Source: Sphingobium sp. 66-54
GTDB taxonomy: Bacteria; Pseudomonadota; Alphaproteobacteria; Sphingomonadales; Sphingomonadaceae
NCBI GenBank assembly: GCA_001899715.1
Contig: MKWI01000018.1
Span: 92,348-142,445 of the forward strand
Direction: 5' to 3'
Length of the DNA: 50,098 nucleotides
Under the pieces are notes generated by a model that made no database searches, was not told the origin of the DNA, and saw only the letters and a list, made by a program, of their open reading frames with translations. Position numbers and translations under genes: made by a program. Of this stretch, positions 23,147 to 31,755 are shown piece by piece (within the stretch, counting starts at the first letter, position 1; every line of letters begins with the position of its first letter).

Positions 23147-24205
23147 ATGGAGAAAGTGACCCATTTCGTCGGCCAATCGCTCGCGTTTCTCGACGCCGTC
23201 GAGCAGGCGGGGCGGGCCGCCGAGCTGATCCGCCCGGTGCTGGTGATCGGCGAGCGCGGCACCGGCAAGGAGCTGATCGCTGAGCGCATCCACCGCCTCT
23301 CGCCGCGCTGGAGCGGGCCGCTCATCATCATGAACTGCGCGGCGCTGCCCGAGACGCTGATCGAGGCCGAGCTGTTCGGCCATGAGGCGGGCGCCTTCAC
23401 CGGCGCCACCCGCACCCGCGCTGGCCGGTTCGAGGAGGCGGACGGCGGCACGCTGTTCCTCGATGAACTGGGCACGCTCTCCATGGCCGCGCAGGACCGG
23501 CTGCTGCGCGCGGTTGAATATGGCGAGGTGACGCGCATCGGCAGCTCACGCCCGCTCAATGTCGACGTGCGCATCGTCGCGGCCACCAACGAGCATCTGC
23601 CCGACGCCGTCGCCGCCGGCCGTTTCCGCGCCGACCTGCTCGACCGGCTCTCGTTCGAGGTCATCACCTTGCCGCCGCTGCGCGGGCGCGAGGGCGATGT
23701 CGAGGTGCTGGCCGATCATTTCGGCCGGCGCATGGCGACCGAGCGTGGCTGGGCGGGCTGGCCGGGCTTCTCCGCCATCGCGCTAGCCGAGTTGGTCGCC
23801 TATCCCTGGCCGGGCAATGTCCGCGAGTTGCGCAACGTCGTCGAGCGCGCCGTCTATCGCTGGAACGAGCCTGACCAGCCGGTCGGCGCCATCCAGTTCG
23901 ATCCCTTCGCCTCGCCCTGGCAACCCCGGCCCCCAACCATCTCAAAGGTGCCGACTCACCGTCCCAACGGCGCCGCCGATCCCACCCCCGCCGCCAGCCC
24001 CGCGCCGCCCGAGGAACGCGAGGATCAGGTGATGGTCGCGCTCGATGAGATCGGCGATTTCCGCGCGGCGGTCGATGCGCACGAGGCGGCCATCCTCAAG
24101 CGCGCCCTTGCCCGCCACCGCTTCAACCAGCGCGCCACGGCCAAGGCGCTCGGCCTCTCCTACGACCAGCTCCGCCACTGCCTGCGCAAGCACAGCCTGC
24201 TGTAA
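23147..24205 (+). CDS. pspF: PspF, sigma54-dependent activator of the psp operon
   Basis: PspF is a constitutively made AAA+ enhancer-binding protein, held in check by PspA. The 352-residue protein has no N-terminal receiver, as expected. Walker A is GERGTGKE at 35-42, the sigma54-contacting GAFTGA is at 82-87, and Walker B GGTLFLDEL is at about 100-108. An R-finger region and a Fis-type helix-turn-helix follow at about 315-352 (NQRATAKALGLSYDQLRHCL). ATG 23147 is preferred over TTG codons at 23135 and 23138. It is divergent from the psp operon. Confidence 0.96.
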   Translation: MEKVTHFVGQSLAFLDAVEQAGRAAELIRPVLVIGERGTGKELIAERIHRLSPRWSGPLIIMNCAALPETLIEAELFGHEAGAFTGATRTRAGRFEEADGGTLFLDELGTLSMAAQDRLLRAVEYGEVTRIGSSRPLNVDVRIVAATNEHLPDAVAAGRFRADLLDRLSFEVITLPPLRGREGDVEVLADHFGRRMATERGWAGWPGFSAIALAELVAYPWPGNVRELRNVVERAVYRWNEPDQPVGAIQFDPFASPWQPRPPTISKVPTHRPNGAADPTPAASPAPPEEREDQVMVALDEIGDFRAAVDAHEAAILKRALARHRFNQRATAKALGLSYDQLRHCLRKHSLL

Positions 24206-24442
24206 GGGATCGGGCGGGGGCTACGAACCGCCATCTCCGAGAAAAGGAGCCCGGCAAACTCCCATTCCCAAGCTCATCCCAAGATGCATTGCAGTCATAT
24301 CAAAATTAATATCGCTGCTGATCGAAAGAGTTTGCTGGCATAGGATGCCCCCCAGCGTCATCTCGCGGTGGCACGCTGAACGATTCGCGGCCCTGCGCGT
24401 TTCGCCCTTCGAACGACAACCTCAACAAGAAGGAACATTTCC

Positions 24443-25066
24443 ATGGCTTTCACTCTGCCCGATCTTCCCTATGCCAAGGACGCCTTTGGCAAGGACATGT
24501 CCGCCGAGACGTTCGACTATCACCATGGCAAGCATCACAATGCCTATGTGACGAAGGCCAACGAGCTGGTCGGTGCGGATGCCAGCCTGCAAGGCAAGTC
24601 GCTGCTTGAGCTGATCCAGCTCAGCAAGGGCGGCGCCAAGCCGGGCCTGTTCAATCAGGTCGGCCAGATCTGGAACCACAGCTTCTTCTGGCTCGGCCTT
24701 TCGCCCGAGACGCAGGAGCCCACCGGCAAGCTCGCCGATCTTATCAAGGAAGGCTTCGGCTCCACCGAAGGGCTGGTCGAGAAGCTGAAGGCGGCCGCGG
24801 TCGGCCATTTCGGCAGCGGCTGGGCGGCGCTCAACCTCGTGAATGGCAAGCTGGAGGTCGCCAGCTATCATGACGCCGATACGCCGGTCGCCCACGGCGC
24901 CGCGCCGCTGTTCATCCTCGATGTGTGGGAGCACGCTTATTACATCGACTATCGCAACGCGCGCCCCGGCTATGCCGATACCATCCTCGGCAAGCATGTG
25001 AACTGGGCCTTCGTCGCCGAGAATCTTGACGGCAAGGGCGCCGAGCGCGCCAACCAGCCGGGCTGA
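24443..25066 (+). CDS. sodB: Superoxide dismutase, Fe/Mn type (probably Fe)
   Basis: The enzyme dismutates superoxide to oxygen and peroxide in the cytoplasm. In the 207-residue protein the four metal ligands can be read as H27 (FDYHHGKHH), H79 (WNHSFFW), D160 and H164 (DVWEHAYYIDY). The GSGWAAL stretch near 124 and the AAP..ILDVWEHAYY block are conserved in the family; the overall pattern leans to the iron form. There is no signal peptide. An AAGAAGGA ribosome site lies at the right distance. The 237-base gap before it shows no clear promoter. A hairpin terminator follows. Confidence 0.95.
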   Translation: MAFTLPDLPYAKDAFGKDMSAETFDYHHGKHHNAYVTKANELVGADASLQGKSLLELIQLSKGGAKPGLFNQVGQIWNHSFFWLGLSPETQEPTGKLADLIKEGFGSTEGLVEKLKAAAVGHFGSGWAALNLVNGKLEVASYHDADTPVAHGAAPLFILDVWEHAYYIDYRNARPGYADTILGKHVNWAFVAENLDGKGAERANQPG

Positions 25067-25097
25067 GCCGGGCGCTTCAACGCACCACAATCACCGG

Positions 25098-25126
25098 AAG
25101 GGGTCGGCATCGTCCGGCCCCTTTTT
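25098..25126 (+). terminator. Intrinsic terminator after sodB
   Basis: GGGGTCGG and CCGGCCCC form an 8-pair stem (one T-G pair) with loop CATCGT, followed directly by TTTTT. It lies 32 bases after the stop codon. Confidence 0.85.
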
Positions 25127-25131
25127 CAATC

Positions 25132-25153
25132 CTCTCCGAGTTTGCTTGGGGAG
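25132..25153. repeat. CTCTCCGAG palindrome, second copy
   Basis: CTCTCCGAG-TTTG-CTTGGGGAG is a diverged copy of the palindrome at 18762-18783. It lies between convergent sodB and the universal stress gene. Confidence 0.5.
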
Positions 25154-25172
25154 AAGCTTGAGACAGGCCCTC

Positions 25173-25628
25173 TCAGCTCAGCCGCTCGATATCCTCATGG
25201 CTGAGCGCGCCGGGGATAATCATCAGGGGGCACGGCAGGCTGCCGGGATCGTGGCCAAAATGCGTCACCAGCGGGCCGGGCGCCCCCTTGGGCGCGGCGC
25301 CGAGCACCAGCGCGGCGATCGGCTCGCCGGAGGCCAGCATCTCCTTCACCGATGCGATCGGATCGCCGATCTTCACGGTGATCTCGGGCTGGATGCCGGC
25401 TTCCGCCATCAGCGTGCCGGCTGCGTTCATCGCCAGCGCTTCGGCGCGGGCGCGCGCCTCCTCCTCGATGGTCGCCTGGACCGAGCCCCATTGCACGAAC
25501 TGCGCCTTGGGCACCAGCGCCAGCATATGCACGCCGCCGCCGGTCTTGGCGGCGCGGCGCGCGGCGAACAGCAGCGCCGACTCCGCCTCGCTGCTCTCGT
25601 CCACCACGACCAGATAGGTTCGCCTCAT
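25173..25628 (-). CDS. Universal stress protein, UspA family
   Basis: The 151-residue single-domain Usp begins MRRTYLVVVDESSEAESAL, a beta strand plus DESS loop, and shows the alpha/beta Usp fold. The nucleotide-binding G-2x-G-9x-G[ST] signature is weak: the later part reads LVLGAAPKGAPGPLVTHFG, so ATP binding is uncertain. ATG 25628 has GGGAG upstream; longer in-frame forms run into the E2 promoter region. It is convergent with sodB and divergent from the E2 gene. A role in stress survival is inferred from the family. Confidence 0.85.
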   Translation of the reverse strand: MRRTYLVVVDESSEAESALLFAARRAAKTGGGVHMLALVPKAQFVQWGSVQATIEEEARARAEALAMNAAGTLMAEAGIQPEITVKIGDPIASVKEMLASGEPIAALVLGAAPKGAPGPLVTHFGHDPGSLPCPLMIIPGALSHEDIERLS

Positions 25629-25798
25629 CGCGGCTCCCAAGCTGCATCTCCCCGCCGAACCGTCCCGGCCGGGGCCGAAACACGCAACTAGGTGGTGGAT
25701 TTTCGCCCCCGATGCAAGCGACGGCCTTGACCCCGCCCGGCAAAGTGTGAAGGTGGCCCCCGATTGTCCACCCGCAAGAAGCAGGAAGCCCGGCCACA

Positions 25799-27103
25799 AT
25801 GGCGATCAATATCCAGATGCCCGCCCTCTCGCCCACCATGGAAGAAGGCACCCTGTCCAAATGGCTGGTGAAGGAGGGCGACACGGTCCGCTCCGGCGAC
25901 ATCATGGCCGAGATCGAGACCGACAAGGCCACCATGGAATTCGAGGCGGTGGATGAGGGCGTCATCGGCAAGATCGTCGTCGCCGAGGGCACCGACAGCG
26001 TCAAGGTCGGCACGGTGATCGCGGTGCTGGTCGAGGAAGGCGAGGAAGTGCCTGCCGATGCCGGCGCCGCCGCGCCGGCCCCCAAGGCCGAGGCCGCGCC
26101 TGCCAAGGCCGCCGAGCCGGCCGCGCCCAAGCCGGAGCCTGAAGTCGCCAAGGCCGCCGCACCGGCGCCGGCCGCATCGCCCGCTCCCGCGAGCGGCGAC
26201 CGCGTCAAGGCTAGCCCGCTCGCCCGCCGGATTGCCGCACAGACCAATGTCGATCTCGCTGGCCTCACCGGCTCGGGCCCCAACGGCCGCATCGTCAAGG
26301 CGGACGTGGAAGGCGCCAAGCCCGGCGCCGCCGCGCCGCAGCCGGCCGCCGTGCCCGCCGCTGCCCCAGCGTCTGCGCCCGCGCCGGCCCCCGTGGCCGC
26401 GCAGGACTTCGGCATCCCGCACGAGGTCGAGAAGCTCTCGAACATGCGCAAGACGATCGCGCGCCGCCTCACCGAATCGAAGCAGCAGGTGCCGCACATC
26501 TACCTTACCGTGGACGTGCGTCTCGATGCGCTGCTCAAGCTGCGCGGCGAGCTGAACGCGGCGCTGGCGGCGAGCGGCGTCAAGCTCTCCGTCAACGATA
26601 TGCTCATCAAGGCGCTGGCCAAGGCGCTGCTCGCCGTGCCCAAGTGCAACGTACAGTTCGCCGGGGATCAGTTGCTCAAGTTCAGCCGTGCGGACATCTC
26701 GGTCGCCGTGTCGATCCCGGCCGGGCTTATCACCCCGATTATCGTCGATGCCGGCGGCAAGGCGATCAGCACCATCTCCACCGAGATGAAGGACCTCGCC
26801 GGCCGCGCCAAGGAAGGCAAGCTCGCCCCGAATGAATATCAGGGCGGCACCGCCAGCATCTCCAACATGGGGATGATGGGCATCAAGCAGTTCGAGGCGG
26901 TCATCAACCCGCCACAGGCGATGATTATGGCGATCGGCGCGGGCGAGAAGCGCCCCTATGTGATCGACGAGGCACTCGGCATCGCCACCGTGATGTCCGC
27001 CACCGGCAGCTTCGACCACCGCGCCATCGACGGGGCGGACGGCGCCGAGTTGATGAAGGTGTTCAAGGAGCTGGTCGAGGCGCCGCTGGGTCTGGTTGCG
27101 TAA
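25799..27103 (+). CDS. pdhC: Dihydrolipoamide acetyltransferase, E2 of pyruvate dehydrogenase
   Basis: E2 forms the core of the pyruvate dehydrogenase complex and moves the acetyl group to CoA. The 434-residue protein has one lipoyl domain (1-80, lipoylated K43 in IETDKATME), an Ala/Pro/Lys-rich linker, and a peripheral-subunit-binding domain at about 134-171 ([16 protein letters not shown]). Another flexible linker and the catalytic domain follow, with [16 protein letters not shown] at about 402-417 carrying the His and Asp. The [11 protein letters not shown] start is typical of pyruvate-type E2. The E1 genes are not adjacent, while E3 is 1 kb downstream. Confidence 0.94.
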   Translation: MAINIQMPALSPTMEEGTLSKWLVKEGDTVRSGDIMAEIETDKATMEFEAVDEGVIGKIVVAEGTDSVKVGTVIAVLVEEGEEVPADAGAAAPAPKAEAAPAKAAEPAAPKPEPEVAKAAAPAPAASPAPASGDRVKASPLARRIAAQTNVDLAGLTGSGPNGRIVKADVEGAKPGAAAPQPAAVPAAAPASAPAPAPVAAQDFGIPHEVEKLSNMRKTIARRLTESKQQVPHIYLTVDVRLDALLKLRGELNAALAASGVKLSVNDMLIKALAKALLAVPKCNVQFAGDQLLKFSRADISVAVSIPAGLITPIIVDAGGKAISTISTEMKDLAGRAKEGKLAPNEYQGGTASISNMGMMGIKQFEAVINPPQAMIMAIGAGEKRPYVIDEALGIATVMSATGSFDHRAIDGADGAELMKVFKELVEAPLGLVA

Positions 27104-27104
27104 C

Positions 27105-27626
27105 ATGCCCGGTGCCGCCGCACCGACTTCGCTCTCGTTCAGGACCCTGTTCGGTCTGGCCTGCCTGACGGCCTTTCTGGCGAGCGTCGCCGGCCCCGCC
27201 CTGTTCATCGTGGGCGCGGCGCTGGTCGGGCCCGCCTCGCAGGGGGATATGGGGTGGAGCACAGTGCTCCTCCCCTTCGCACTCATCGGCTTCCTGTTCA
27301 CCTTCCCCATCGGCCTCGCCGTGCTGCTGCTCGTCGGCCCGCTCGCGACATGGCGGCTGGGGACCCTCATCCGCGACCGGCGCGGCCCGTCTACACTCGT
27401 CGGCATGGTTGTCGGCGCGCTACTGGGGTTGGCCACCGCCACCCTGCTGTTCGGCGCGGCCGGCGGCGCCATGGCCGCCTCTGGTGCGGTTTCGGGCGCC
27501 TGCTACGGCCTGCTCTGGATCTGGTTCTCCGCATGGCAGTTGCGGGACGCACAGCACGGCAGCGAACGGCTCCAGGACGCCCAGCACGGGGATGAGCCGC
27601 TCGGCGATGGAGTCGCGCATGGCTGA
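27105..27626 (+). CDS. Four-helix membrane protein between E2 and the thioesterase
   Basis: This 173-residue hydrophobic protein has about four predicted membrane helices (residues near 15-40, 52-80, 95-118 and 122-140). Its short charged C-terminal tail contains a near-repeat, LRDAQHGSERLQDAQHGDE. It starts one base after the E2 stop (ATG 27105; a TTG at 27096 is possible). Its end overlaps the next gene by eight bases. No family is recognised. It may be a passenger in the operon; a link to the dehydrogenase complex is not supported by any motif. Confidence 0.65.
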   Translation: MPGAAAPTSLSFRTLFGLACLTAFLASVAGPALFIVGAALVGPASQGDMGWSTVLLPFALIGFLFTFPIGLAVLLLVGPLATWRLGTLIRDRRGPSTLVGMVVGALLGLATATLLFGAAGGAMAASGAVSGACYGLLWIWFSAWQLRDAQHGSERLQDAQHGDEPLGDGVAHG

Positions 27627-28020
27627 AGACCCCGCCTGCCCCACCGACGCGCCGACCATCCGCGTCACCACCATGCCGGCCGACGCCAACAGCTATGGCG
27701 ACATTTTCGGCGGCTGGCTGATGGGGCAGATGGACATGGCCGCCGGGCTTGTCGCCGCCCGCCACAGCGCCGGCCGCGCCGTCACCATCGCCGTGGAGGG
27801 CATGCAGTTCCTGCGCCCGGTATCAGTGGGGGATGAGGTCTCGGTGTTCGCCACGCTGGTCAAGGTCGGCACCACCTCCATGACCATCGACGTGGAGGCC
27901 TGGCGCCGCGACCGCCACGCCACGCAAACCAGCAAGGTCACGCAGGCCCGCTTCGTCTTCGTCGCGGTCGACGGCGCCGGCCGCCCGCGCCAGGCGCCGC
28001 CGCTGGCGCGCGGCGCATGA
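27619..28020 (+). CDS. Acyl-CoA thioesterase, hot-dog fold (YciA-like)
   Basis: The 133-residue protein matches the cytosolic acyl-CoA hydrolase group. MPADANSYGDIFGGWLMGQM at about 16-35 carries the catalytic-Asp region, and VTIAVEGMQFLRPVSVGDEV near 53-72 is the classic hot-dog helix-strand border. It would cleave acyl-CoA thioesters to free CoA. ATG 27619 is used, inside the end of the previous gene; ATG 27607 is an alternative. Its place between E2 and E3 suggests CoA homeostasis around acetyl-CoA production, which is inference. Confidence 0.85.
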   Translation: MAEDPACPTDAPTIRVTTMPADANSYGDIFGGWLMGQMDMAAGLVAARHSAGRAVTIAVEGMQFLRPVSVGDEVSVFATLVKVGTTSMTIDVEAWRRDRHATQTSKVTQARFVFVAVDGAGRPRQAPPLARGA

Positions 28021-28083
28021 GTCCTTCCATCACCACCCTCGCCGGGCGCACGCATCCGGCATGCAGTTCTGGGGAGCCAATAC

Positions 28084-29499
28084 GTGTCTGACAGTTACGA
28101 CCTCATCGTTCTCGGTTCCGGCCCCGGCGGCTATGTCGCGGCGATTCGCGGCGCCCAGCTCGGGCTCAAGGTGGCCATCGTCGAGCGCGAACTGCTCGGC
28201 GGCATCTGTCTTAACTGGGGCTGCATCCCCACCAAGGCACTGCTCCGCTCGGCCGAGATCTTCCATTACATGAACCATGCCAAGGATTACGGCCTCGCCG
28301 CCGAGAAGATCACCGCGGACATCAACGCCGTGGTGCAGCGCTCGCGCGGCGTCGCCAAGCAACTGAACGCCGGCGTCACGCACCTGATGAAGAAGAACAA
28401 GATCGCCGTACATTTCGGCACCGGCACGCTGACGGCTCCCAACAGCCTCTCCGTGACGGACAAGGACGGCAAGGCGAGCACGCTCACGGCGAAACACATC
28501 ATCGTCGCCACCGGCGCCCGCGCCCGCGATCTGCCCTTTGCCCCGGCCGACGGCAAGCGCATCTGGACCTATCGCCACGCCATGACGCCGCCGGAAATGC
28601 CGGGCAAGCTGCTCGTCATCGGCTCGGGCGCCATCGGCATCGAGTTCGCCAGCTTCTACCGCGACATGGGCGCGGAGGTGACGGTGGTCGAGATGATGGA
28701 CCGCGTCGTGCCGGTCGAGGACGCGGACGTCTCCGCCTTCCTGGAGAAAGCGCTGGTCAAGCAGGGCATGACCATCCTCACCGGCGCAAAGCTGGAGGAG
28801 CTGAAAGCCACCGACAAGGGCGTCTCCGCGAAGATCACCGCCAAGGACGGCAAGGCCGTGCCGGGCGACTACAGCCACTGCATCGTCGCCATCGGCATCG
28901 TCCCCAACACCGAGAATATCGGCCTGGAGAAACTCGGCGTCACTACCGACCGCGGCCATATCAAGACGGACGGTCTGTGCCGCACCAACGTGCCCGGCCT
29001 CTGGGCGATCGGCGATGTCACCGCGCCGCCGTGGCTCGCGCACAAGGCCAGCCATGAGGGCGTCATCGCCGCCGAGGCGATCGCGCAGGCGCTCGGCAAC
29101 AAGGATGTGCACCCGCACGCCATGGACGCGCGCAACATCCCCGGCTGCACCTATTGCCACCCGCAGGTCGCCTCGGTCGGCCTCACCGAGGCAAAGGCCA
29201 GGGGAGCCGGCTATCAGGTCAAGGTCGGCAGCTTCCCGTTCATCGGCAACGGCAAGGCGATCGCGCTCGGCGAGGCGGAGGGCTTCATCAAGACGGTGTT
29301 CGACGCCAGGACGGGCGAACTGCTCGGTGCGCATATGGTCGGCGCGGAAGTGACCGAACTGATCCAGGGCTACACCGTCGGCAAGACCGCCGAGCTGGTC
29401 GAGCAGGACTTCATGCAGACGGTCTTCCCGCATCCCACCCTCTCGGAGATGATGCACGAGAGCGTCCTCTCCGCTTATGGGCGCGCGCTCCACTTCTAG
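28084..29499 (+). CDS. lpdA: Dihydrolipoyl dehydrogenase, E3
   Basis: E3 reoxidises dihydrolipoamide, passing electrons through FAD to NAD+. The 471-residue protein has the N-terminal FAD motif GSGPGGYVAA at 11-20, the redox disulfide C42-C47 (GICLNWGCIPTK), and the NAD motif GSGAIGIEFA near residue 180. The second FAD motif is GLWAIGDVT, and the C-terminal His-Glu pair is H450 and E455 (HPTLSEMMHE). The start is GTG at 28084. It forms the distal part of the operon beginning with E2, and its end overlaps the PAP2 gene by 23 bases. Confidence 0.94.
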   Translation: MSDSYDLIVLGSGPGGYVAAIRGAQLGLKVAIVERELLGGICLNWGCIPTKALLRSAEIFHYMNHAKDYGLAAEKITADINAVVQRSRGVAKQLNAGVTHLMKKNKIAVHFGTGTLTAPNSLSVTDKDGKASTLTAKHIIVATGARARDLPFAPADGKRIWTYRHAMTPPEMPGKLLVIGSGAIGIEFASFYRDMGAEVTVVEMMDRVVPVEDADVSAFLEKALVKQGMTILTGAKLEELKATDKGVSAKITAKDGKAVPGDYSHCIVAIGIVPNTENIGLEKLGVTTDRGHIKTDGLCRTNVPGLWAIGDVTAPPWLAHKASHEGVIAAEAIAQALGNKDVHPHAMDARNIPGCTYCHPQVASVGLTEAKARGAGYQVKVGSFPFIGNGKAIALGEAEGFIKTVFDARTGELLGAHMVGAEVTELIQGYTVGKTAELVEQDFMQTVFPHPTLSEMMHESVLSAYGRALHF

Positions 29500-30145
29500 G
29501 CCGGACTGGCCGGGCGCGCTCGCGCGCCTGTCCGTCCGCCGCCGGCTGCTGCTGGCGCTGGCCTTGGCCGCGCTCGTCGCCGCCATCGGCCTCGTCCAGC
29601 CGCTCGGCCTGCTCGCGCCGGTCGACCGGCTGGCGATGAAGATTGTCGCGCATCTGCGCTGGTGGCCCGGCGCAGAATATGCCACCGGCGTCGCCCGCCT
29701 GCTCGACCGGGTGGGCGAGGGCGGCGCGCGCATCGCCATCGCCTGCCTCGTCGCCTTGTTCCTCGCTTATGCCGGCCGCCCCGGTGCCGTCCTCTGGCTG
29801 CTGGTCGCCACCGCCGGCATGGCGCTCATCAACCCGCTGGTGAAGCTTCTGTTCCTCGCCCCGCGCCCCGATATGCTCGACCCGCTGATCGCGGTGAGCA
29901 GCTCCAGCTTCCCCAGCGGGCATGCCGCCGGCACCATGGCGCTCTACGGCGCGCTCGCGTTGCTCAGCCGCTCTCTCACACTCTGGCTGATCTGCGTGGC
30001 GATGATCGCGGCGACCGGCGCCAGCCGCGTCTGGCTCGGCGTCCACTGGCCAAGCGACGTGATCGGCGGCTGGGCGGAAGGCGCCGCATGGCTGCTCGTC
30101 CTGTCGCTTTGGCTCCCCCGGAGCGAATCGACACATAAGCGATAA
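29477..30145 (+). CDS. PAP2-family membrane phosphatase
   Basis: This 222-residue integral membrane protein carries the three phosphatase motifs: K(L)LFLAPRP near residue 129, SSFPSGHA near 146, and SRVWLGVHWPSDV near 182. Five to six membrane helices are expected. Substrates in this family include undecaprenyl pyrophosphate, phosphatidic acid and phosphatidylglycerol phosphate; the sequence does not choose. The ATG lies inside the end of lpdA, in a different frame, so the two may be translationally coupled. Confidence 0.86.
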   Translation: MGARSTSRPDWPGALARLSVRRRLLLALALAALVAAIGLVQPLGLLAPVDRLAMKIVAHLRWWPGAEYATGVARLLDRVGEGGARIAIACLVALFLAYAGRPGAVLWLLVATAGMALINPLVKLLFLAPRPDMLDPLIAVSSSSFPSGHAAGTMALYGALALLSRSLTLWLICVAMIAATGASRVWLGVHWPSDVIGGWAEGAAWLLVLSLWLPRSESTHKR

Positions 30146-30156
30146 GGATCGCAGGG

Positions 30157-30206
30157 TTCCTGCGCAGGCGGGACCACAAGGCGCAAGGGCGCTGCGCAGG
30201 AGCCTG
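30157..30206. repeat. GCGCAGGCGGGA repeat pair
   Basis: TTCCTGCGCAGGCGGGACC (30157-30175) and GCTGCGCAGGAGCCTG (30191-30206) belong to the same family as the copies at 7072 and 18861. They occupy the gap between the converging PAP2 and TauE genes. Nothing else is visible in this gap (30146-30332). Confidence 0.5.
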
Positions 30207-30332
30207 TTTCCACTGATCGGCCTCCACACTGTGCCCGCGCGGCTCAGCGGTATCCGACGCTAACGGGAATAAGACACTATGTGCTAGGGCCCACGCCCAA
30301 CCGCGTTTCCCCGTACCCTGTGCGCCGTACCC

Positions 30333-31115
30333 CTACCCGAAGATCATCTTGAAGCCCGTCAGCCCCAGCACCACCGCCAGGATGATGCGCAGCAGCGTGG
30401 GCGGCATCCGCGTCGCCACCAGCGAGCCGATGATGATGCCGGGGATCGAGCCCACCAGCAGCGAGCCGAGCAGCGGGAAATCCACATTCCCCATCATGAA
30501 ATGGCCCATGCCGGCCACGATAGTCAGCGGAATCGCATGGACGATATCGGTGCCGACCAGCCGGCTGCCGGTCATGCGCAGCGGGTAGAAGGCCATCAGC
30601 ATCACCGCCCCAAGCGCCCCCGCGCCGATCGAGGTGAGCGTCACCATCGCGCCGAGCAGCACGCCGGCCAGCACGGTCAGCGCCGGTTGCCGCCGGCGGC
30701 AGGCAGCCGCCTGCGCCGGTTCCAGCCGCAGCACCACCCTCTGCACCTTGCTCCAGGCGAACATCGCGCCCGCCGTCACCAGCAGGATCGTGCCGAGCGC
30801 GGTGATGATGAGCCCCTGCTTGATCTGGCCGGAGGCGATCTGGGAGAGCAGCAGGCTGGTGACGATGCTCGCCGGGATGCTGCCCAGTGCCAGCCGCTTC
30901 ACCACCGTCCAGTCGGGATCGCCCACGCTCTGATGGACGACGCCGCCGACGATCTTGGTCGTCGCGGCGAACCACAGGTCGGTGCCGACGGCGGTGGCCG
31001 GCGAGACGCCGAGCAGCAGGATGAGGATCGGCGCCATCAGTGAGCCGCCGCCGACACCCGTCATTCCCACCAGCGTGCCGACCAGCAGCCCGGATAAGCC
31101 GTGAACCAGATCCAT
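30333..31115 (-). CDS. TauE/SafE-family membrane permease
   Basis: This is a 260-residue hydrophobic protein with about eight membrane helices in two repeated halves. GTLVGMTGVGGGSLMAPILI near residues 14-33 is the TauE/SafE hallmark, echoed in the second half by LGAMVTLTSIGAGALGAVML. Members export sulfite, sulfonates or related small organic anions. The gene is convergent with the PAP2 gene and stands alone on its strand. No sulfur-metabolism gene is adjacent, so the substrate cannot be assigned. Confidence 0.87.
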   Translation of the reverse strand: MDLVHGLSGLLVGTLVGMTGVGGGSLMAPILILLLGVSPATAVGTDLWFAATTKIVGGVVHQSVGDPDWTVVKRLALGSIPASIVTSLLLSQIASGQIKQGLIITALGTILLVTAGAMFAWSKVQRVVLRLEPAQAAACRRRQPALTVLAGVLLGAMVTLTSIGAGALGAVMLMAFYPLRMTGSRLVGTDIVHAIPLTIVAGMGHFMMGNVDFPLLGSLLVGSIPGIIIGSLVATRMPPTLLRIILAVVLGLTGFKMIFG

Positions 31116-31313
31116 CCCGTCTCTTCGCGCCCAACCCCGTTTTTACGCATGGCGCCTGTGCGCGGGCGCCATGCGGAGCCTAGCTGCCACGCCACGCCGC
31201 GTCACCCCACTGATAAATGCTATGCCCGGCCAAGGCAGATCTTTGCGGGGCGCGGCGAATCGGCGCTGCACGCACCCCTTGAAATCGCCTCGCAAACCCG
31301 CCAATGCCGCGCC

Positions 31314-31616
31314 ATGGACAACAGCAGCATACTTGAGGCGATCGCGCTGCGTCACTGCCTTGAGGCCCAGTATAACAAGCTCGCGCTCGTGCTCGCGCCG
31401 CACGTGCTCTACAAGCGTAACGACAGCTATTTCATCGACGCGATCACCATCAGCCGCGATGGCGCCGAGCCGCGCGAAGCCAAGGTCGGCAGCTACAACC
31501 TCGCCGGCCTCACCGGTCTCAAGGTGCTGGAGCAGGCGTTCGACATCCATCCGCTGTTCAACCGCATGGACCCCAAATATCGCGACAATACGCTGTTCAT
31601 GATCGACGCCGACTGA
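31314..31616 (+). CDS. Small conserved-type hypothetical protein, perhaps WYL-like
   Basis: The 100-residue protein begins MDNSSILEAIALRHCLEAQY. It then alternates short strands (LVLAPHVLYKRNDSYFIDAI) and ends in a helix (LKVLEQAFDIHPLF). The order, with a helix, APHVLY, then an aromatic D-strand, recalls a minimal WYL-type SH3 barrel, but the WYL tripeptide is absent, so this is only a suggestion. ATG 31314 is chosen; the open frame extends upstream without ribosome sites. Codon use is like the core genome. The function is unknown. Confidence 0.6.
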   Translation: MDNSSILEAIALRHCLEAQYNKLALVLAPHVLYKRNDSYFIDAITISRDGAEPREAKVGSYNLAGLTGLKVLEQAFDIHPLFNRMDPKYRDNTLFMIDAD

Positions 31617-31755
31617 GACGGCCGACGGACGGAGCGGGGGATAAGTTTCGCCGAGGTCGAGCGCATGATCGCCGATGGCCAACTCAACCCACCAAGGCCG
31701 ACGAGGCGCTCGACCGGCCAGTGACTCGCTCCAAGCAGGAGTGTAGTCATAAACC

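Noticed and set aside
25195..26499. 434-residue open frame antisense to E2 and extending into the stress protein gene
   Set aside because: Composition artefact opposite the Ala/Pro linkers; low complexity with no domain.
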